Position numbers and translations under genes: made by a program. Positions 7,018-16,449 of a stretch of 23,077 nt of DNA are shown in pieces (within the stretch, counting starts at the first letter, position 1; the number at the start of each line of letters is the position of its first letter). The stretch comes from CAYVAP01 sp964343195 (lineage in GTDB: Bacteria > Bacteroidota > Bacteroidia > J057), in contig CAYFIR010000107.1 in assembly GCA_964343195.1 (NCBI GenBank), forward strand, positions 1 to 23,077, in the 5' to 3' direction. The notes under the pieces are model-generated. The model was not told the origin of the DNA. It made no database searches and saw nothing but the letters and a program-made list of their open reading frames with translations.

Positions 7018-10000
7018 ATGAGTAGCCGATTGATTTACAGAATATTACTCATCCAACTCTCCATTGGATTCGTTCTGTATGGCTGCCAAAACAAGGGAGT
7101 TCGTCAGGCTCCCGAAATCACCAGTCTGTTTACCCAACTCCCTGCCGATTTCACAGGAATTGACTTTCAGAATGACCTGACCTACACCCAGGATTTCAAC
7201 CCCTATACCTTCCGAAATTTCTACAACGGAGGCGGTGTCGCAATAGGAGACATCAACAATGATGGACTCTCTGATATATACTTTTGCGGAAATCAGGTCA
7301 CCAATCAACTCTACCTTAACCGGGGAGATTTTTCATTCGAAGACATCACCCAGGATGCTGGTGTCGGATGTGAAGGAGTCTGGTCTACCGGCGTCAGCAT
7401 GGCCGATGTGAACGGCGACGGATGGTTGGACATTTACGTTTGCAAATCCGGGCGACCTGAAGGCGACAATCGCTACAATGAACTGTTTATCAACGACGCC
7501 AATCCTGACGAGGATGGAATCGTGACCTTCACAGAACAGGCGGAGCAATGGGGAATCAATGACCTGGGCTTATCCGCTCATGCGGTTTTCTTTGACTATG
7601 ACCGCGACGGAGACCTGGACTGCTACCTGCTCAACAACTCACTCCGGTCCACCAGTGGCTATGACCTGATCAAGGATCAGCGCCTCATTCCCGACAGCCT
7701 GGGTGGAAACAAGCTCTACCGGCATGAGGGCGACCACTTTGTAGATGTAAGCAGAGAAGCAGGAATTTACACCTCCTCGATTGGTTTTGGGCTCGGTGTT
7801 ACCATCGGAGACCTGAACCGCGATGGCTGGTTGGACATCTATGTCTCCAATGACTTCTTCGAAAGAGACTACCTCTACCTCAACCAGCAGGATGGGACTT
7901 TCTCCGAAAACCTCCCCGACCAAATGCCCGAGATCAGCCTCAGTTCCATGGGGGCGGATATGGCCGACCTGAATGGAGACGGCTACCCTGAAATTTTCGT
8001 TACGGACATGCTGCCAGAGGGCGATGCCCGAATGAAAACCAAAACCCGATTCGAAAACTGGGACAAATATCAACTCAACCTGCGCCAGGGCTATCACCGG
8101 CAATACACCCGCAACAGCCTGCAACTCAACAACGGTGACAACACTTATAGCGAAATCAGCCGATTGACTGGCGTGTATGGCACCGACTGGAGTTGGGGAG
8201 CACTCCTGTTTGATTTCGAGAATGACGGGCTACGGGACATTTTCGTAGCCAATGGCATTTACAAAGACCTCACCGACCAGGACTACATAGACTTTTCCAA
8301 TTCGCCACAGACCATGCAGCGTCTGCGCAACCGGGACCAAAGCGTCATAAACGACCTGATCGACAGCATTCCATCCCAGGCTCTACCCAACTATGCTTTC
8401 AGCCAGTTGGCAATAAATGGTAGCCGATTTCCGCGCTTTGAAAACAGATCGGAGCAGTTGGGGCTAGCCCAGCCAAGTTTCTCCAACGGTTCAGCATATG
8501 GCGACCTCGACAATGATGGCGACCTGGATCTTGTCATCAACAACGTCAATATGCCGGCTTTCATTTACAGAAATGAGACCGATACCCTCATGCCCAACCA
8601 CCATTGGCTGGGGATCAGGCTGAAAGGAGAGGGGAAAAATGCATATGCACTGGGGAGCCGCGTGACAGTCTGGGCCAATGGTAGCTCCTGGTATCAGGAA
8701 CTTGCCCCCATGCGAGGCTTTCAAAGCTGCGTAGATCCAAGACTGCTGATCGGTCTGGGCCAATCAGAAAAAATTGATTCCCTCCTCATCCAGTGGCCGG
8801 ATGGCACTTTTTCCAGGAAAACAGATGTTTCCCCCAATCAATACCTGAGCTACTCCCAGAATGAATCAGATACTGCATCTCCCTCCGTAGCCGAAATAAA
8901 ACAGCAGGGGGCTCTCTTCAGCTTTCAATCGGCAGCTGGACCAGATTTCGTCCACGTAGAAAACGAGTTTCAGGACTTTCGCCGTGACCGCATGCTCTTT
9001 CACATGCGATCGACCGAAGGCCCAGGCATCTGCCAGGGAGACTTCAACCGGGATGGAAGAATGGATGTCTTCATTGGCGGGGCCAAAGAACAGACTGGCG
9101 GGCTGTACCTACAGCAGGCCAACGGCAACTGGGTAAAAAAGGCATTTGCAGATCTGGACCAACACTCGATTTCAGAAGACGTTGATTGCGAGTGCTTTGA
9201 TGCAAATGGCGACGGCCACCTCGACCTCTATGTCGCCAGTGGCGGCAACGAATATGCCCCCAGCAGTTCAGCCCTGTATGACAGACTTTACCTCAATGAC
9301 GGCCGGGGCAACCTCCGTTATGCTCCGGATGCTCTACCTGGCCTCGGAAAGCGAAGTACAGGGACGGTAGCCGCCGCAGATTTTGACAGAGATGGAGATG
9401 TAGACATTTTTGTCGGCACCCGCCTGTTACCATTTAGCTTTGGCACACCTGTCGATGGCCTGATTTTGAGCAACAATGGCCGTGGTATATTTGAAGATGT
9501 GACCGATAAAGTGGCTCCTGAGCTGAGGGAGCTGGGTCTGCTCACCTCAGCGGAGTGGGCAGATCTGGACGGCGACCGAGACCTGGATCTCATAGTCGCC
9601 GGAGAATGGAGCCCCATAACAGTCTGGATCAATGAAAATGGCAAGCTGACCAAAAATGCCGCAGGGTTGGGGCAATCCAGTGGCTGGTGGCATTCGCTAC
9701 ATGTCCTTGATGTAGAAGGCGATGGGGACCTGGACATTATTGCTGGGAACTGGGGACTCAACAGCCGGTTCCAGGCAAGTCCTGATCGCCCTGCCCGGAT
9801 GTACGTCAATGATTTTGACCACAATGGAACCCAGGAACAGGTCATCACTGTTTTTGAGGAAGATGAGGCATATCCACTCGTCCTGAGACCTGATCTGGTG
9901 GGGCAAATGCCCGTCTTAAAGCGAAAATACCTCAAACACGCATTTTATCAGGAGCAAACCATCGAAGATATGTTTACTCCTACCGAACTGGAGGGAGCCC

Positions 10001-10398
10001 AAATACATGAGGTTCATACTGCGGAGAGTGCAGTATTCCTCAACAATGGTGACGGGGAGTTTTCCTTCATGCCCCTACCGACTGAGGCTCAGTTGGCCCC
10101 GATCTTTGCCATTAGCAGCCATGATCTAAACGGAGACGAAGTCCCGGATTTGGTTCTGGGGGGAAATATGGGGGAAGCCAAGCCTGAAGTCGGGGGATAC
10201 TTTGCCAGTTATGGGGTAGTGCTCCTCGGAACAGGAGATGCAGCCCACCCCTATCGAGCCCTGAGCAGCCGTGAAACCAATCTATGCATCAAAGGCGCCA
10301 TCAGGGATTTGGCCTGGATTAATACCGTAAGAGGTCCGGCCCTCCTGGTCGCACGAAATAATCAACCAGTTCAATTGCTTGAAATCAATAATCGTTAG
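7018..10398 (+). CDS. Giant FG-GAP/ASPIC lipoprotein 1 (double-propeller VCBS family)
   Basis: A 1126-aa predicted outer-membrane lipoprotein with its lipobox at LYGC (Cys23). I count seven FG-GAP/VCBS calcium motifs in the N-terminal half (from GDINNDGLSDI to GDLDNDGDLDL), then an ASPIC/UnbV domain at about 527-614 (WLGIRLKGEG, MRGFQS, IQWPDG). Seven more motifs follow from about 667 (GDFNRDGRMDV to HDLNGDEVPDL). This predicts two seven-bladed Ca-stabilised propellers joined by ASPIC. Between N-terminal motifs 5 and 6 is an aromatic insertion (WDKYQLNLRQGYHRQY) followed by TDWSWG. No catalytic motif is visible; relatives such as CRTAC1 are extracellular and of poorly known function, so binding or adhesion is inferred. 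The reading frame is open back to a TTG at 6961, but that lies in the terminator; the ATG at 7018 gives a proper lipoprotein signal. It heads an operon of four genes. No clear promoter is visible in the 46 nt before it. Confidence 0.92.
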   Translation: MSSRLIYRILLIQLSIGFVLYGCQNKGVRQAPEITSLFTQLPADFTGIDFQNDLTYTQDFNPYTFRNFYNGGGVAIGDINNDGLSDIYFCGNQVTNQLYLNRGDFSFEDITQDAGVGCEGVWSTGVSMADVNGDGWLDIYVCKSGRPEGDNRYNELFINDANPDEDGIVTFTEQAEQWGINDLGLSAHAVFFDYDRDGDLDCYLLNNSLRSTSGYDLIKDQRLIPDSLGGNKLYRHEGDHFVDVSREAGIYTSSIGFGLGVTIGDLNRDGWLDIYVSNDFFERDYLYLNQQDGTFSENLPDQMPEISLSSMGADMADLNGDGYPEIFVTDMLPEGDARMKTKTRFENWDKYQLNLRQGYHRQYTRNSLQLNNGDNTYSEISRLTGVYGTDWSWGALLFDFENDGLRDIFVANGIYKDLTDQDYIDFSNSPQTMQRLRNRDQSVINDLIDSIPSQALPNYAFSQLAINGSRFPRFENRSEQLGLAQPSFSNGSAYGDLDNDGDLDLVINNVNMPAFIYRNETDTLMPNHHWLGIRLKGEGKNAYALGSRVTVWANGSSWYQELAPMRGFQSCVDPRLLIGLGQSEKIDSLLIQWPDGTFSRKTDVSPNQYLSYSQNESDTASPSVAEIKQQGALFSFQSAAGPDFVHVENEFQDFRRDRMLFHMRSTEGPGICQGDFNRDGRMDVFIGGAKEQTGGLYLQQANGNWVKKAFADLDQHSISEDVDCECFDANGDGHLDLYVASGGNEYAPSSSALYDRLYLNDGRGNLRYAPDALPGLGKRSTGTVAAADFDRDGDVDIFVGTRLLPFSFGTPVDGLILSNNGRGIFEDVTDKVAPELRELGLLTSAEWADLDGDRDLDLIVAGEWSPITVWINENGKLTKNAAGLGQSSGWWHSLHVLDVEGDGDLDIIAGNWGLNSRFQASPDRPARMYVNDFDHNGTQEQVITVFEEDEAYPLVLRPDLVGQMPVLKRKYLKHAFYQEQTIEDMFTPTELEGAQIHEVHTAESAVFLNNGDGEFSFMPLPTEAQLAPIFAISSHDLNGDEVPDLVLGGNMGEAKPEVGGYFASYGVVLLGTGDAAHPYRALSSRETNLCIKGAIRDLAWINTVRGPALLVARNNQPVQLLEINNR

Positions 10399-10401
10399 CG
10401 C

Positions 10402-11028
10402 ATGAAACTTTTCACTTCCATCTTACCGATAATCCTATTGGGTTTGGGGCTGATTAGTGGCTGCTCTCATCCAGAAAAGAGCCGCTACCAGGAATGGGCT
10501 GACAGAGAAATCGCTTCCGGGGTGAGACATGACAGCCTGTTTTTATCCCTGGAAATAGGCATGAGTCGTCAGGCATTCATAGATACCTGCTGGCAGCTCA
10601 ACCGCCGTCAGCTCATCTCAAATGGACCTCGATCCGAATCCGTCCAGCATGTATTGCCCAATATCTCTCCGACCACTACGATCAATTTTTATCCGGACTT
10701 CAACAGCGATGGCAGGATCAACCAGGTGCCGGTCTTACTCGCCCGAAAGGTTTGGGCCCCCTGGCTACCTGCGACTTCATCTGATAGCCTGATGCCCGTG
10801 GTTCGGGATCTGTTTCTCGACTGGTATGGCGGAAACGACTGGCAGCGGTTCCATTTTGAAGGGCTGAAACCCATGTGGATCAAAATTGATGGCAACCGAC
10901 GCATAGCCCTGACCCGTGAAGACGAACAGCACGTCAAAGCCCTTATTACTGACCTCACCGCCATTGACCAGGAAAAAGATAAGCTCTTTATCCCCCCCCA
11001 ATTACCCATTGCAACCCAGACAAAATGA
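10402..11028 (+). CDS. Small lipoprotein of unknown function, 208 aa
   Basis: I do not recognise a family. The protein has a lipoprotein signal peptide with Cys21 (ISGC), followed by a soluble domain of about 185 residues. It carries one Ca-loop-like stretch, DFNSDGRI (about residues 98-105), echoing the D-x-N-x-D-G motifs of its giant neighbours. Other visible blocks are LEIGMSRQAFIDTCWQLNRR, resembling a small helix-turn module with one Cys, and VRDLFLDWYGGNDWQRFHFE. The start lies 3 nt after the stop of lipoprotein 1, and its stop overlaps the next start by 4 nt (ATGA). It is therefore almost certainly co-translated with the two giants and may be an accessory subunit or chaperone-like partner. 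It probably sits in the periplasmic or outer leaflet of the outer membrane; the sequence does not decide which. Confidence 0.85.
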   Translation: MKLFTSILPIILLGLGLISGCSHPEKSRYQEWADREIASGVRHDSLFLSLEIGMSRQAFIDTCWQLNRRQLISNGPRSESVQHVLPNISPTTTINFYPDFNSDGRINQVPVLLARKVWAPWLPATSSDSLMPVVRDLFLDWYGGNDWQRFHFEGLKPMWIKIDGNRRIALTREDEQHVKALITDLTAIDQEKDKLFIPPQLPIATQTK

Positions 11029-14000
11029 ACCAGCTTGTTCGATCCATACTCATTTCTCTTCTCACTGTGAGCCTGTTGTGGCAGGGGTGTTCTTCCGACG
11101 AGCAGGTAGCAGACTCCGGCAATCACCTGTTTGAATCCCTCCCGGCGTCCTATACCGGGGTTGATTTTGCCAACACGCTTTCCTATAACCGCGAGTTCAA
11201 TATCTACACCTATCGAAACTTTTATAACGGAGGAGGAGTCGGGATTGCCGATGTGAATGGAGACGGATTACCAGACATTTACCTTTCGGCAAACATGGAG
11301 AGTAATCAGCTCTACCTAAATCAGGGAGATTTGAAATTTGAGGAAGTAACCGAGGCGGCTGGCGTTTCAGGAGAAAAAGCCTGGTCAACAGGGGTCTCGC
11401 TGGCCGATGTAAACGGAGATGGGAAAATGGACATCTATGTCTGCAATTCGGGAGACATTGCAGGGGATAACAAGCAAAACGAGCTATTCATCAACCAGGG
11501 AAATGATGAAAACGGTGTGCCCACCTTCACCGAAGAAGCTGAAGTATATGGACTGGCAGACCGTGGATTTTCTACCCATGCCGCCTTTTTCGACTACGAC
11601 AAGGATGGAGACCTGGACTGCTACCTGTTGAATAATTCTTACCGAGCCATCGGCAGTTTCAACATGCAAAAAAACGAGCGCCCCATACGGGATTCAATCG
11701 GAGGGGATAAGCTCTTTCGCAATGACAATGGACATTTCGTAGATGTGAGCGAGGAAGCCAATATTTATGGCTCAGTCATCGGCTTTGGGTTGGGAGTTAC
11801 GGTTGGCGATGTAAACCAGGATGGATGGCAAGACATCTATGTGTCCAATGACTTTTTTGAGCGCGACTATCTGTATATCAACCAACAGGACGGAACATTC
11901 GACGAAGTGCTGACCGAGCAGTTTCGCGCGATCAGTGCAGCCTCCATGGGGGCTGACATGGCAGACATCAACCAGGATGGGAATCCCGAAATTTTTGTAA
12001 CAGACATGTTGCCTGAGCCAGATGCCCGCATCAAACAGGTGACCACATTTGAGGACTGGAACAAGTACCAGCTCAACCTGCGCTATGATTTTTTCCACCA
12101 GTTCACTCGCAACATGCTGCACCTCAACAATGGCGATGGCACCTACAGCGAGATCAGCCGGATGGCAGGAGTTGAAGCTACGGACTGGAGCTGGGGCGCC
12201 CTGATCTATGACATGGACAATGATGGCCTCCGGGATATTTTCGTCGCAAATGGCATTTACCAGGACCTCACAGACCAGGACTATCTCAACTTCGTCTCCG
12301 ACAACGAGACCAAGCGCATGATCATTACCCGTGATGGAGTGGATTTCAAACGCCTGATTGACTCCATCCCTGTTCGTCCCCAGCAGAATTATGCCTATCA
12401 GAATCAGGGATTTGCAGGAGAGTCACAGCGTATACCACAGTTCAAAAACCGCGCAGAGGAATGGGGATTTGATGAGAAGACTTTCTCCAACGGATCGGCA
12501 TATGCAGACCTCGACCTCGATGGGGACCTGGACCTTGTTATCAACAATGTCAATATGCCTGCTTCTATTTATCGCAGCAACGTGACTCAGCAACACCCCG
12601 AGAGAAACTGGGTAGGTTTTAGTCTATCTGGGGAAAAAAGCAATCCATTTGCCATCGGCACCAAACTACTGGCTTTTGCTGGGGACCAGCGTTTTTACAT
12701 GGAGCACATGCCCATGCGGGGATTCCAGTCCACCATGGACTACCGCCTCCACCTCGGCCTGGGAAAAATCGACAAACTCGACTCCCTTTACATCCAATGG
12801 CCCGACCTGAGCATCTCCCGCATTTCCGACGTTCCGCTCAACCAGTATATCCGATATGACCAGTCTCTTACCAGCAAAAGCGAGGTGAGCTGGCCTACAA
12901 CCTCTACTGAAACCCCTATTTTCAAAGCAGCCTCCGCGATTCCCGGATTCCGACACCAGGAAAGCCGATATTCAGATTTTGATCGAAATCGCCTTATTTA
13001 TCAAATGCGGTCCTCCGAAGGCCCCTGCATCGCCTCGGCAGACGTGAATGGCGACAAACTGGAAGATCTTTACCTGGGAGGAGCCAAGGGGCAGGCCGGA
13101 CAGTTGCTTATACGGACTGGAAGTGGCCCGGATGACTGGCGAGTGAGCAATGCAGCTCTTTTCGAAACAGATAAACTGGCAGAAGATGTCGATGCAATCT
13201 TCTTTGATGCAAATGGAGATGGATTCAACGACCTTTACGTTGCCAGTGGCGGAGTAGAACTTCCCTCTTCGTCTTCAGGACTTCGCGACAGACTGTATAT
13301 AAATGATGGCAAGGGGAACTTCACCAAATCCCCCCAAACGCTGCCTTCCAATCCGTATGAAAGCAGCGGGTGTGTCGCCGCATCAGACTACGATGGAGAT
13401 GGAGATGAAGACCTTTTTGTAGGCGCCAGGATAAAACCCTTTACCTACGGAGTGCCTGTAAATGGATTCCTACTCCTGAATGATGGCAGTGGAACATACC
13501 AAAACGAAACAGAACGATTCGCCCCGGAGTTAAATGAGCTGGGAATGATCACCGATGCAAAGTGGGCAGACCTCGATGCAGATGGTGACCAGGATCTGAT
13601 AGTGATAGGAGAATGGATGGCCATAGAAGTCTTTATGAATGAAAATGGCCACCTGAAACGACAAACCCAGGAAGCCGGACTTGGCAGAAGTCAGGGATGG
13701 TGGACCTGCCTGGAACCTGCGGATGTTGATGGAGATGGGGACATGGATTTTGTCGTAGGTAACCATGGGCTTAACAGCCGATTTGAAGCCTCTGACAGCC
13801 TGCCTATCATGATGTACGTCAATGACTTTGACTCCAATGGACAGTTGGACCCAGTGATGTGCCACTATGAAAATGGGAAGCTGGTTCCCTACGTTCGTTT
13901 ACACGATCTGCTAACCCAGATGCCTATTCTTAAACGAAAGTACCTCAGGTTTTCCAGCTATGTCGATAAGTCCATGTCGCAGATTTTTGACCCCAAATTA

Positions 14001-14396
14001 CTAGAGCTGGCTACTGTATGGGAAGCCAGAGAAATGGGTTCAGTTTTGCTGCTAAATGATGGGCAGGGCCACTTTGAAATGCAACGTCTACCAGCAGAAG
14101 CCCAGGTATCCTCCATATACGGCATTCTGCCGGGTGACTTTGACCAGGATGGAACCATAGACATCCTGCTGGGAGGCAACCTCAACGAGGTCAAACCGGA
14201 AATGGGTCGACAGGATGCCAATTATGGCCTGATGCTCAGGGGCATAGGTGAGGGAGAATTTCAGGCGATGATGCCCGCCGAAACCGGATTCAGACTGGAA
14301 GGAGCGGTGCGTGGGATGGCCGCCGTCAAGGGAACCGGAGTTCCCCTCGTCATCGTAGCCAGGAATAATGATGCCGTACAGATATTTACATATTAA
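11025..14396 (+). CDS. Giant FG-GAP/ASPIC lipoprotein 2
   Basis: A 1123-aa paralogue of the protein at 7018-10398. The lipobox is LWQGC with Cys22. The residues after Cys are SSDEQ, acidic as in known surface-export signals of Bacteroidota lipoproteins, so exposure on the cell surface is plausible. It has seven FG-GAP motifs (ADVNGDGLPDI to ADLDLDGDLDL), an ASPIC/UnbV domain at about 526-612 (WVGFSLSGEKSNPFAIGTKL, MRGFQST, IQWPD), then seven more motifs from about 665 (ADVNGDKLEDL to GDFDQDGTIDI). It shares with paralogue 1 the blocks NFYNGGGV, SNDFFERDYLY, TDQDY, INNVNMPAS and the near-terminal VARNN, and the pair is closer to each other than to paralogue 3. The start ATG overlaps the preceding stop codon (ATGA), showing translational coupling. 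Function is inferred as calcium-dependent binding; no enzyme site is seen. Confidence 0.92.
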   Translation: MNQLVRSILISLLTVSLLWQGCSSDEQVADSGNHLFESLPASYTGVDFANTLSYNREFNIYTYRNFYNGGGVGIADVNGDGLPDIYLSANMESNQLYLNQGDLKFEEVTEAAGVSGEKAWSTGVSLADVNGDGKMDIYVCNSGDIAGDNKQNELFINQGNDENGVPTFTEEAEVYGLADRGFSTHAAFFDYDKDGDLDCYLLNNSYRAIGSFNMQKNERPIRDSIGGDKLFRNDNGHFVDVSEEANIYGSVIGFGLGVTVGDVNQDGWQDIYVSNDFFERDYLYINQQDGTFDEVLTEQFRAISAASMGADMADINQDGNPEIFVTDMLPEPDARIKQVTTFEDWNKYQLNLRYDFFHQFTRNMLHLNNGDGTYSEISRMAGVEATDWSWGALIYDMDNDGLRDIFVANGIYQDLTDQDYLNFVSDNETKRMIITRDGVDFKRLIDSIPVRPQQNYAYQNQGFAGESQRIPQFKNRAEEWGFDEKTFSNGSAYADLDLDGDLDLVINNVNMPASIYRSNVTQQHPERNWVGFSLSGEKSNPFAIGTKLLAFAGDQRFYMEHMPMRGFQSTMDYRLHLGLGKIDKLDSLYIQWPDLSISRISDVPLNQYIRYDQSLTSKSEVSWPTTSTETPIFKAASAIPGFRHQESRYSDFDRNRLIYQMRSSEGPCIASADVNGDKLEDLYLGGAKGQAGQLLIRTGSGPDDWRVSNAALFETDKLAEDVDAIFFDANGDGFNDLYVASGGVELPSSSSGLRDRLYINDGKGNFTKSPQTLPSNPYESSGCVAASDYDGDGDEDLFVGARIKPFTYGVPVNGFLLLNDGSGTYQNETERFAPELNELGMITDAKWADLDADGDQDLIVIGEWMAIEVFMNENGHLKRQTQEAGLGRSQGWWTCLEPADVDGDGDMDFVVGNHGLNSRFEASDSLPIMMYVNDFDSNGQLDPVMCHYENGKLVPYVRLHDLLTQMPILKRKYLRFSSYVDKSMSQIFDPKLLELATVWEAREMGSVLLLNDGQGHFEMQRLPAEAQVSSIYGILPGDFDQDGTIDILLGGNLNEVKPEMGRQDANYGLMLRGIGEGEFQAMMPAETGFRLEGAVRGMAAVKGTGVPLVIVARNNDAVQIFTY

Positions 14397-16449
14397 GGGG
14401 ATAACGAAGGCCGATCACAGGGAAAAATCCGCCCGAAATGTAGGGTACGAAAAATGGAACGGCGATAGGGCTGGCAGCTATAAACGTCCTTCTTCTCGCT
14501 ATTTTTCATTCTTTTCCCTACTCGCCTTGTGGGGATTATTCATGGGAGCCATCCCCAATCTTCTTCCTGCCCAGGAAAGGATAGCCTGTGACAGCAGCTT
14601 TTTCATCTCCCTACAGGGCAATGCCAGTAGTCGCATCGTACGAGGAGTTTTTACGCCAAATGGCCCAAAATTTAGAGAGGAAATTGGCTACTACGAAGGC
14701 CGACAGTTTGGGCCGATCGGGTACTCAGTCTGGGACGGACACCTTTATGCATTAGACCTTATCAGCTTAACCCTGCACCGGATTGATGCCAATGGGAACC
14801 TGCAACAGGCAGCAGATTTAAGAGATCAGTTACCAGAAGACCTGATTTTCACCGCAGGCTACATGAACCCTTCGGGAATTCAGTTCTCATTTATTGGCCA
14901 CCGCCCCAATGAACAACGCGACATTACCACTTACTCCATCAGAGTAGACGCAGCAGGGTCAAGACCCGGGTCCAATGCCACCATCAACCCTACCCCGGTT
15001 TTCGTAACGGCTGCAGCACGTAGCCCGGCTTTGGGGATCCTCTACGGATTCGAAGAAAACCGGCCCAGCGTAGTTCAAATCGGGGGAGGCCTGGTTAGCT
15101 CATACAATTATCCATCGCTGGGCAACACCAGTATTGGAGCGTACTTTTTTGATGAAAACAACAACCTCTGGGGCTATGGCAGTGCAAGTGGCTTTTCTGG
15201 CACCCAGTTTTTCGGAATTGATATCGGAGATGGAAGCACCTTTCCCCTCGAGCCTGGTAACTACTCAGGAATAGTAGATGGCTGTAGCTGTCCCTACCGG
15301 ATTAAGCTATACAAGCAGTTTTCAGCCGATACCCTCACCTACTGTGACACGCTTGAACTGACCTACACCTTCGAAAATACCGCTGGCTTCACCTATCAAG
15401 ACCTCAGCTTCCGGGACACCTTGCCTCAGGGACTCAGCGTCCTGGAGGTACTAAATGATCCTCCAGGTAGTACCCTTACCCTGGGACCCGATGGGCTGAT
15501 ATCACTCGACTTCACCTACCTGACCTTGGGAGAAAATGACCTGACCCTCAGGGTTGGGATTGAACCAGACTTTCAGGGGAGCTGGAATTCGCAGGCAACC
15601 CTGGATACATTGCCATGGGGGTTGGGAACCGTCATTCGTTCTCAAAACAAGACCCCGGACGCTGAAGTTTCAGGCTTCTCAGTCGTTCCGTTGGCGTTGG
15701 AGATGACGGGAGATTCTCTCCTGTGTGTGGGAAGTACAGGGACGCTACGGGTGGACCTCATCCCTTCCGGGGCTGATGCTCAAATTCGCTGGAGCAATGG
15801 AGCAACCAGCGCCAGTATTGAGGTAAGCGAACCCGGTTGGTACGGGGTCACCGCAAGCCAGGAGTGTGATACCCTCCGGGACAGCATCTACATCGGCCAG
15901 GTGCCCTATGAATTGACCGTTTCATTGGGAAGAGATCGCCTCATACAACAAGGCCAAACGGTTCAGCTAAACTTTGAAACCAATGCGTTAGCTCTGAATC
16001 AAATCCAGTGGACCAGTCTTCCGGAAACCGGGCTTAGCTGCCTGGATTGTGAAAATCCCAGCCTTTTCCCCCTTTCGCAAACTTCGATCTCCGTCAACAT
16101 CGAGGATGAATATGGCTGTACCGCATCTGATCAGCTTATCATTCAGGTTGATACCACACGTGGACTTCGCTTTCCCAATGTTTTTACGCCAAATGGCGAC
16201 CAGCTCAATGACAGGTTTTACTTTCAGGCAGAAGGTCTGGGGCAAATCAGGGTTCTACAGGTTTTTGACCGTTGGGGAAGACTGGTATTCGAAGGTAAGG
16301 ACCTCCCCTTCAATCAGCCAGACGAAGGCTGGGACGGTATTTATCGCGGCAAACCTGCTGACGAAGGAACCTACTTCTGGCGTGCTGAACTTGAGTTTCC
16401 CGATGGAAGTACCCTCCAGCGAAGTGGGATGTTGACGCTTATTCGCTAG
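14368..16449 (+). CDS. T9SS type B sorted protein with gliding-motility C-terminal domain
   Basis: A 693-aa exported protein. The hydrophobic signal core is at about 45-65 (YFSFFSLLALWGLFMG), ending LLPAQ, after an unusually long basic n-region of about 44 residues. Residues about 75-310 look like a beta-rich, propeller-like region, possibly DUF6923-like (GYSVWDGHLYALDLISLTLH). A DUF11-like segment follows (about 314-435), then Ig/PKD-like modules (WSNGATSASIEVSEPGWYGV; CLDCENP to YGCTASD). Residues about 600-693 are the gliding-motility-associated C-terminal domain (FPNVFTPNGDQLND, FDRWGRLVFEG, GWDGIYRGKPADEGTYFW), a type B T9SS sorting signal. The protein is probably secreted and retained at the surface. 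The only upstream starts are ATG 14368 and 14371, inside the end of lipoprotein 2 (29-nt overlap); no other in-frame ATG, GTG or TTG occurs before TTG 14527. This implies translational coupling. Confidence 0.88.
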   Translation: MMPYRYLHIKGITKADHREKSARNVGYEKWNGDRAGSYKRPSSRYFSFFSLLALWGLFMGAIPNLLPAQERIACDSSFFISLQGNASSRIVRGVFTPNGPKFREEIGYYEGRQFGPIGYSVWDGHLYALDLISLTLHRIDANGNLQQAADLRDQLPEDLIFTAGYMNPSGIQFSFIGHRPNEQRDITTYSIRVDAAGSRPGSNATINPTPVFVTAAARSPALGILYGFEENRPSVVQIGGGLVSSYNYPSLGNTSIGAYFFDENNNLWGYGSASGFSGTQFFGIDIGDGSTFPLEPGNYSGIVDGCSCPYRIKLYKQFSADTLTYCDTLELTYTFENTAGFTYQDLSFRDTLPQGLSVLEVLNDPPGSTLTLGPDGLISLDFTYLTLGENDLTLRVGIEPDFQGSWNSQATLDTLPWGLGTVIRSQNKTPDAEVSGFSVVPLALEMTGDSLLCVGSTGTLRVDLIPSGADAQIRWSNGATSASIEVSEPGWYGVTASQECDTLRDSIYIGQVPYELTVSLGRDRLIQQGQTVQLNFETNALALNQIQWTSLPETGLSCLDCENPSLFPLSQTSISVNIEDEYGCTASDQLIIQVDTTRGLRFPNVFTPNGDQLNDRFYFQAEGLGQIRVLQVFDRWGRLVFEGKDLPFNQPDEGWDGIYRGKPADEGTYFWRAELEFPDGSTLQRSGMLTLIR

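Noticed and set aside
9318..9935. Long antisense open frame in lipoprotein 1, with similar ones in the other giants
   Set aside because: The periodic Asp/Gly codons of the FG-GAP motifs avoid stops on the opposite strand. The products are Ser/Arg/Pro-rich shadows without signals or domains.
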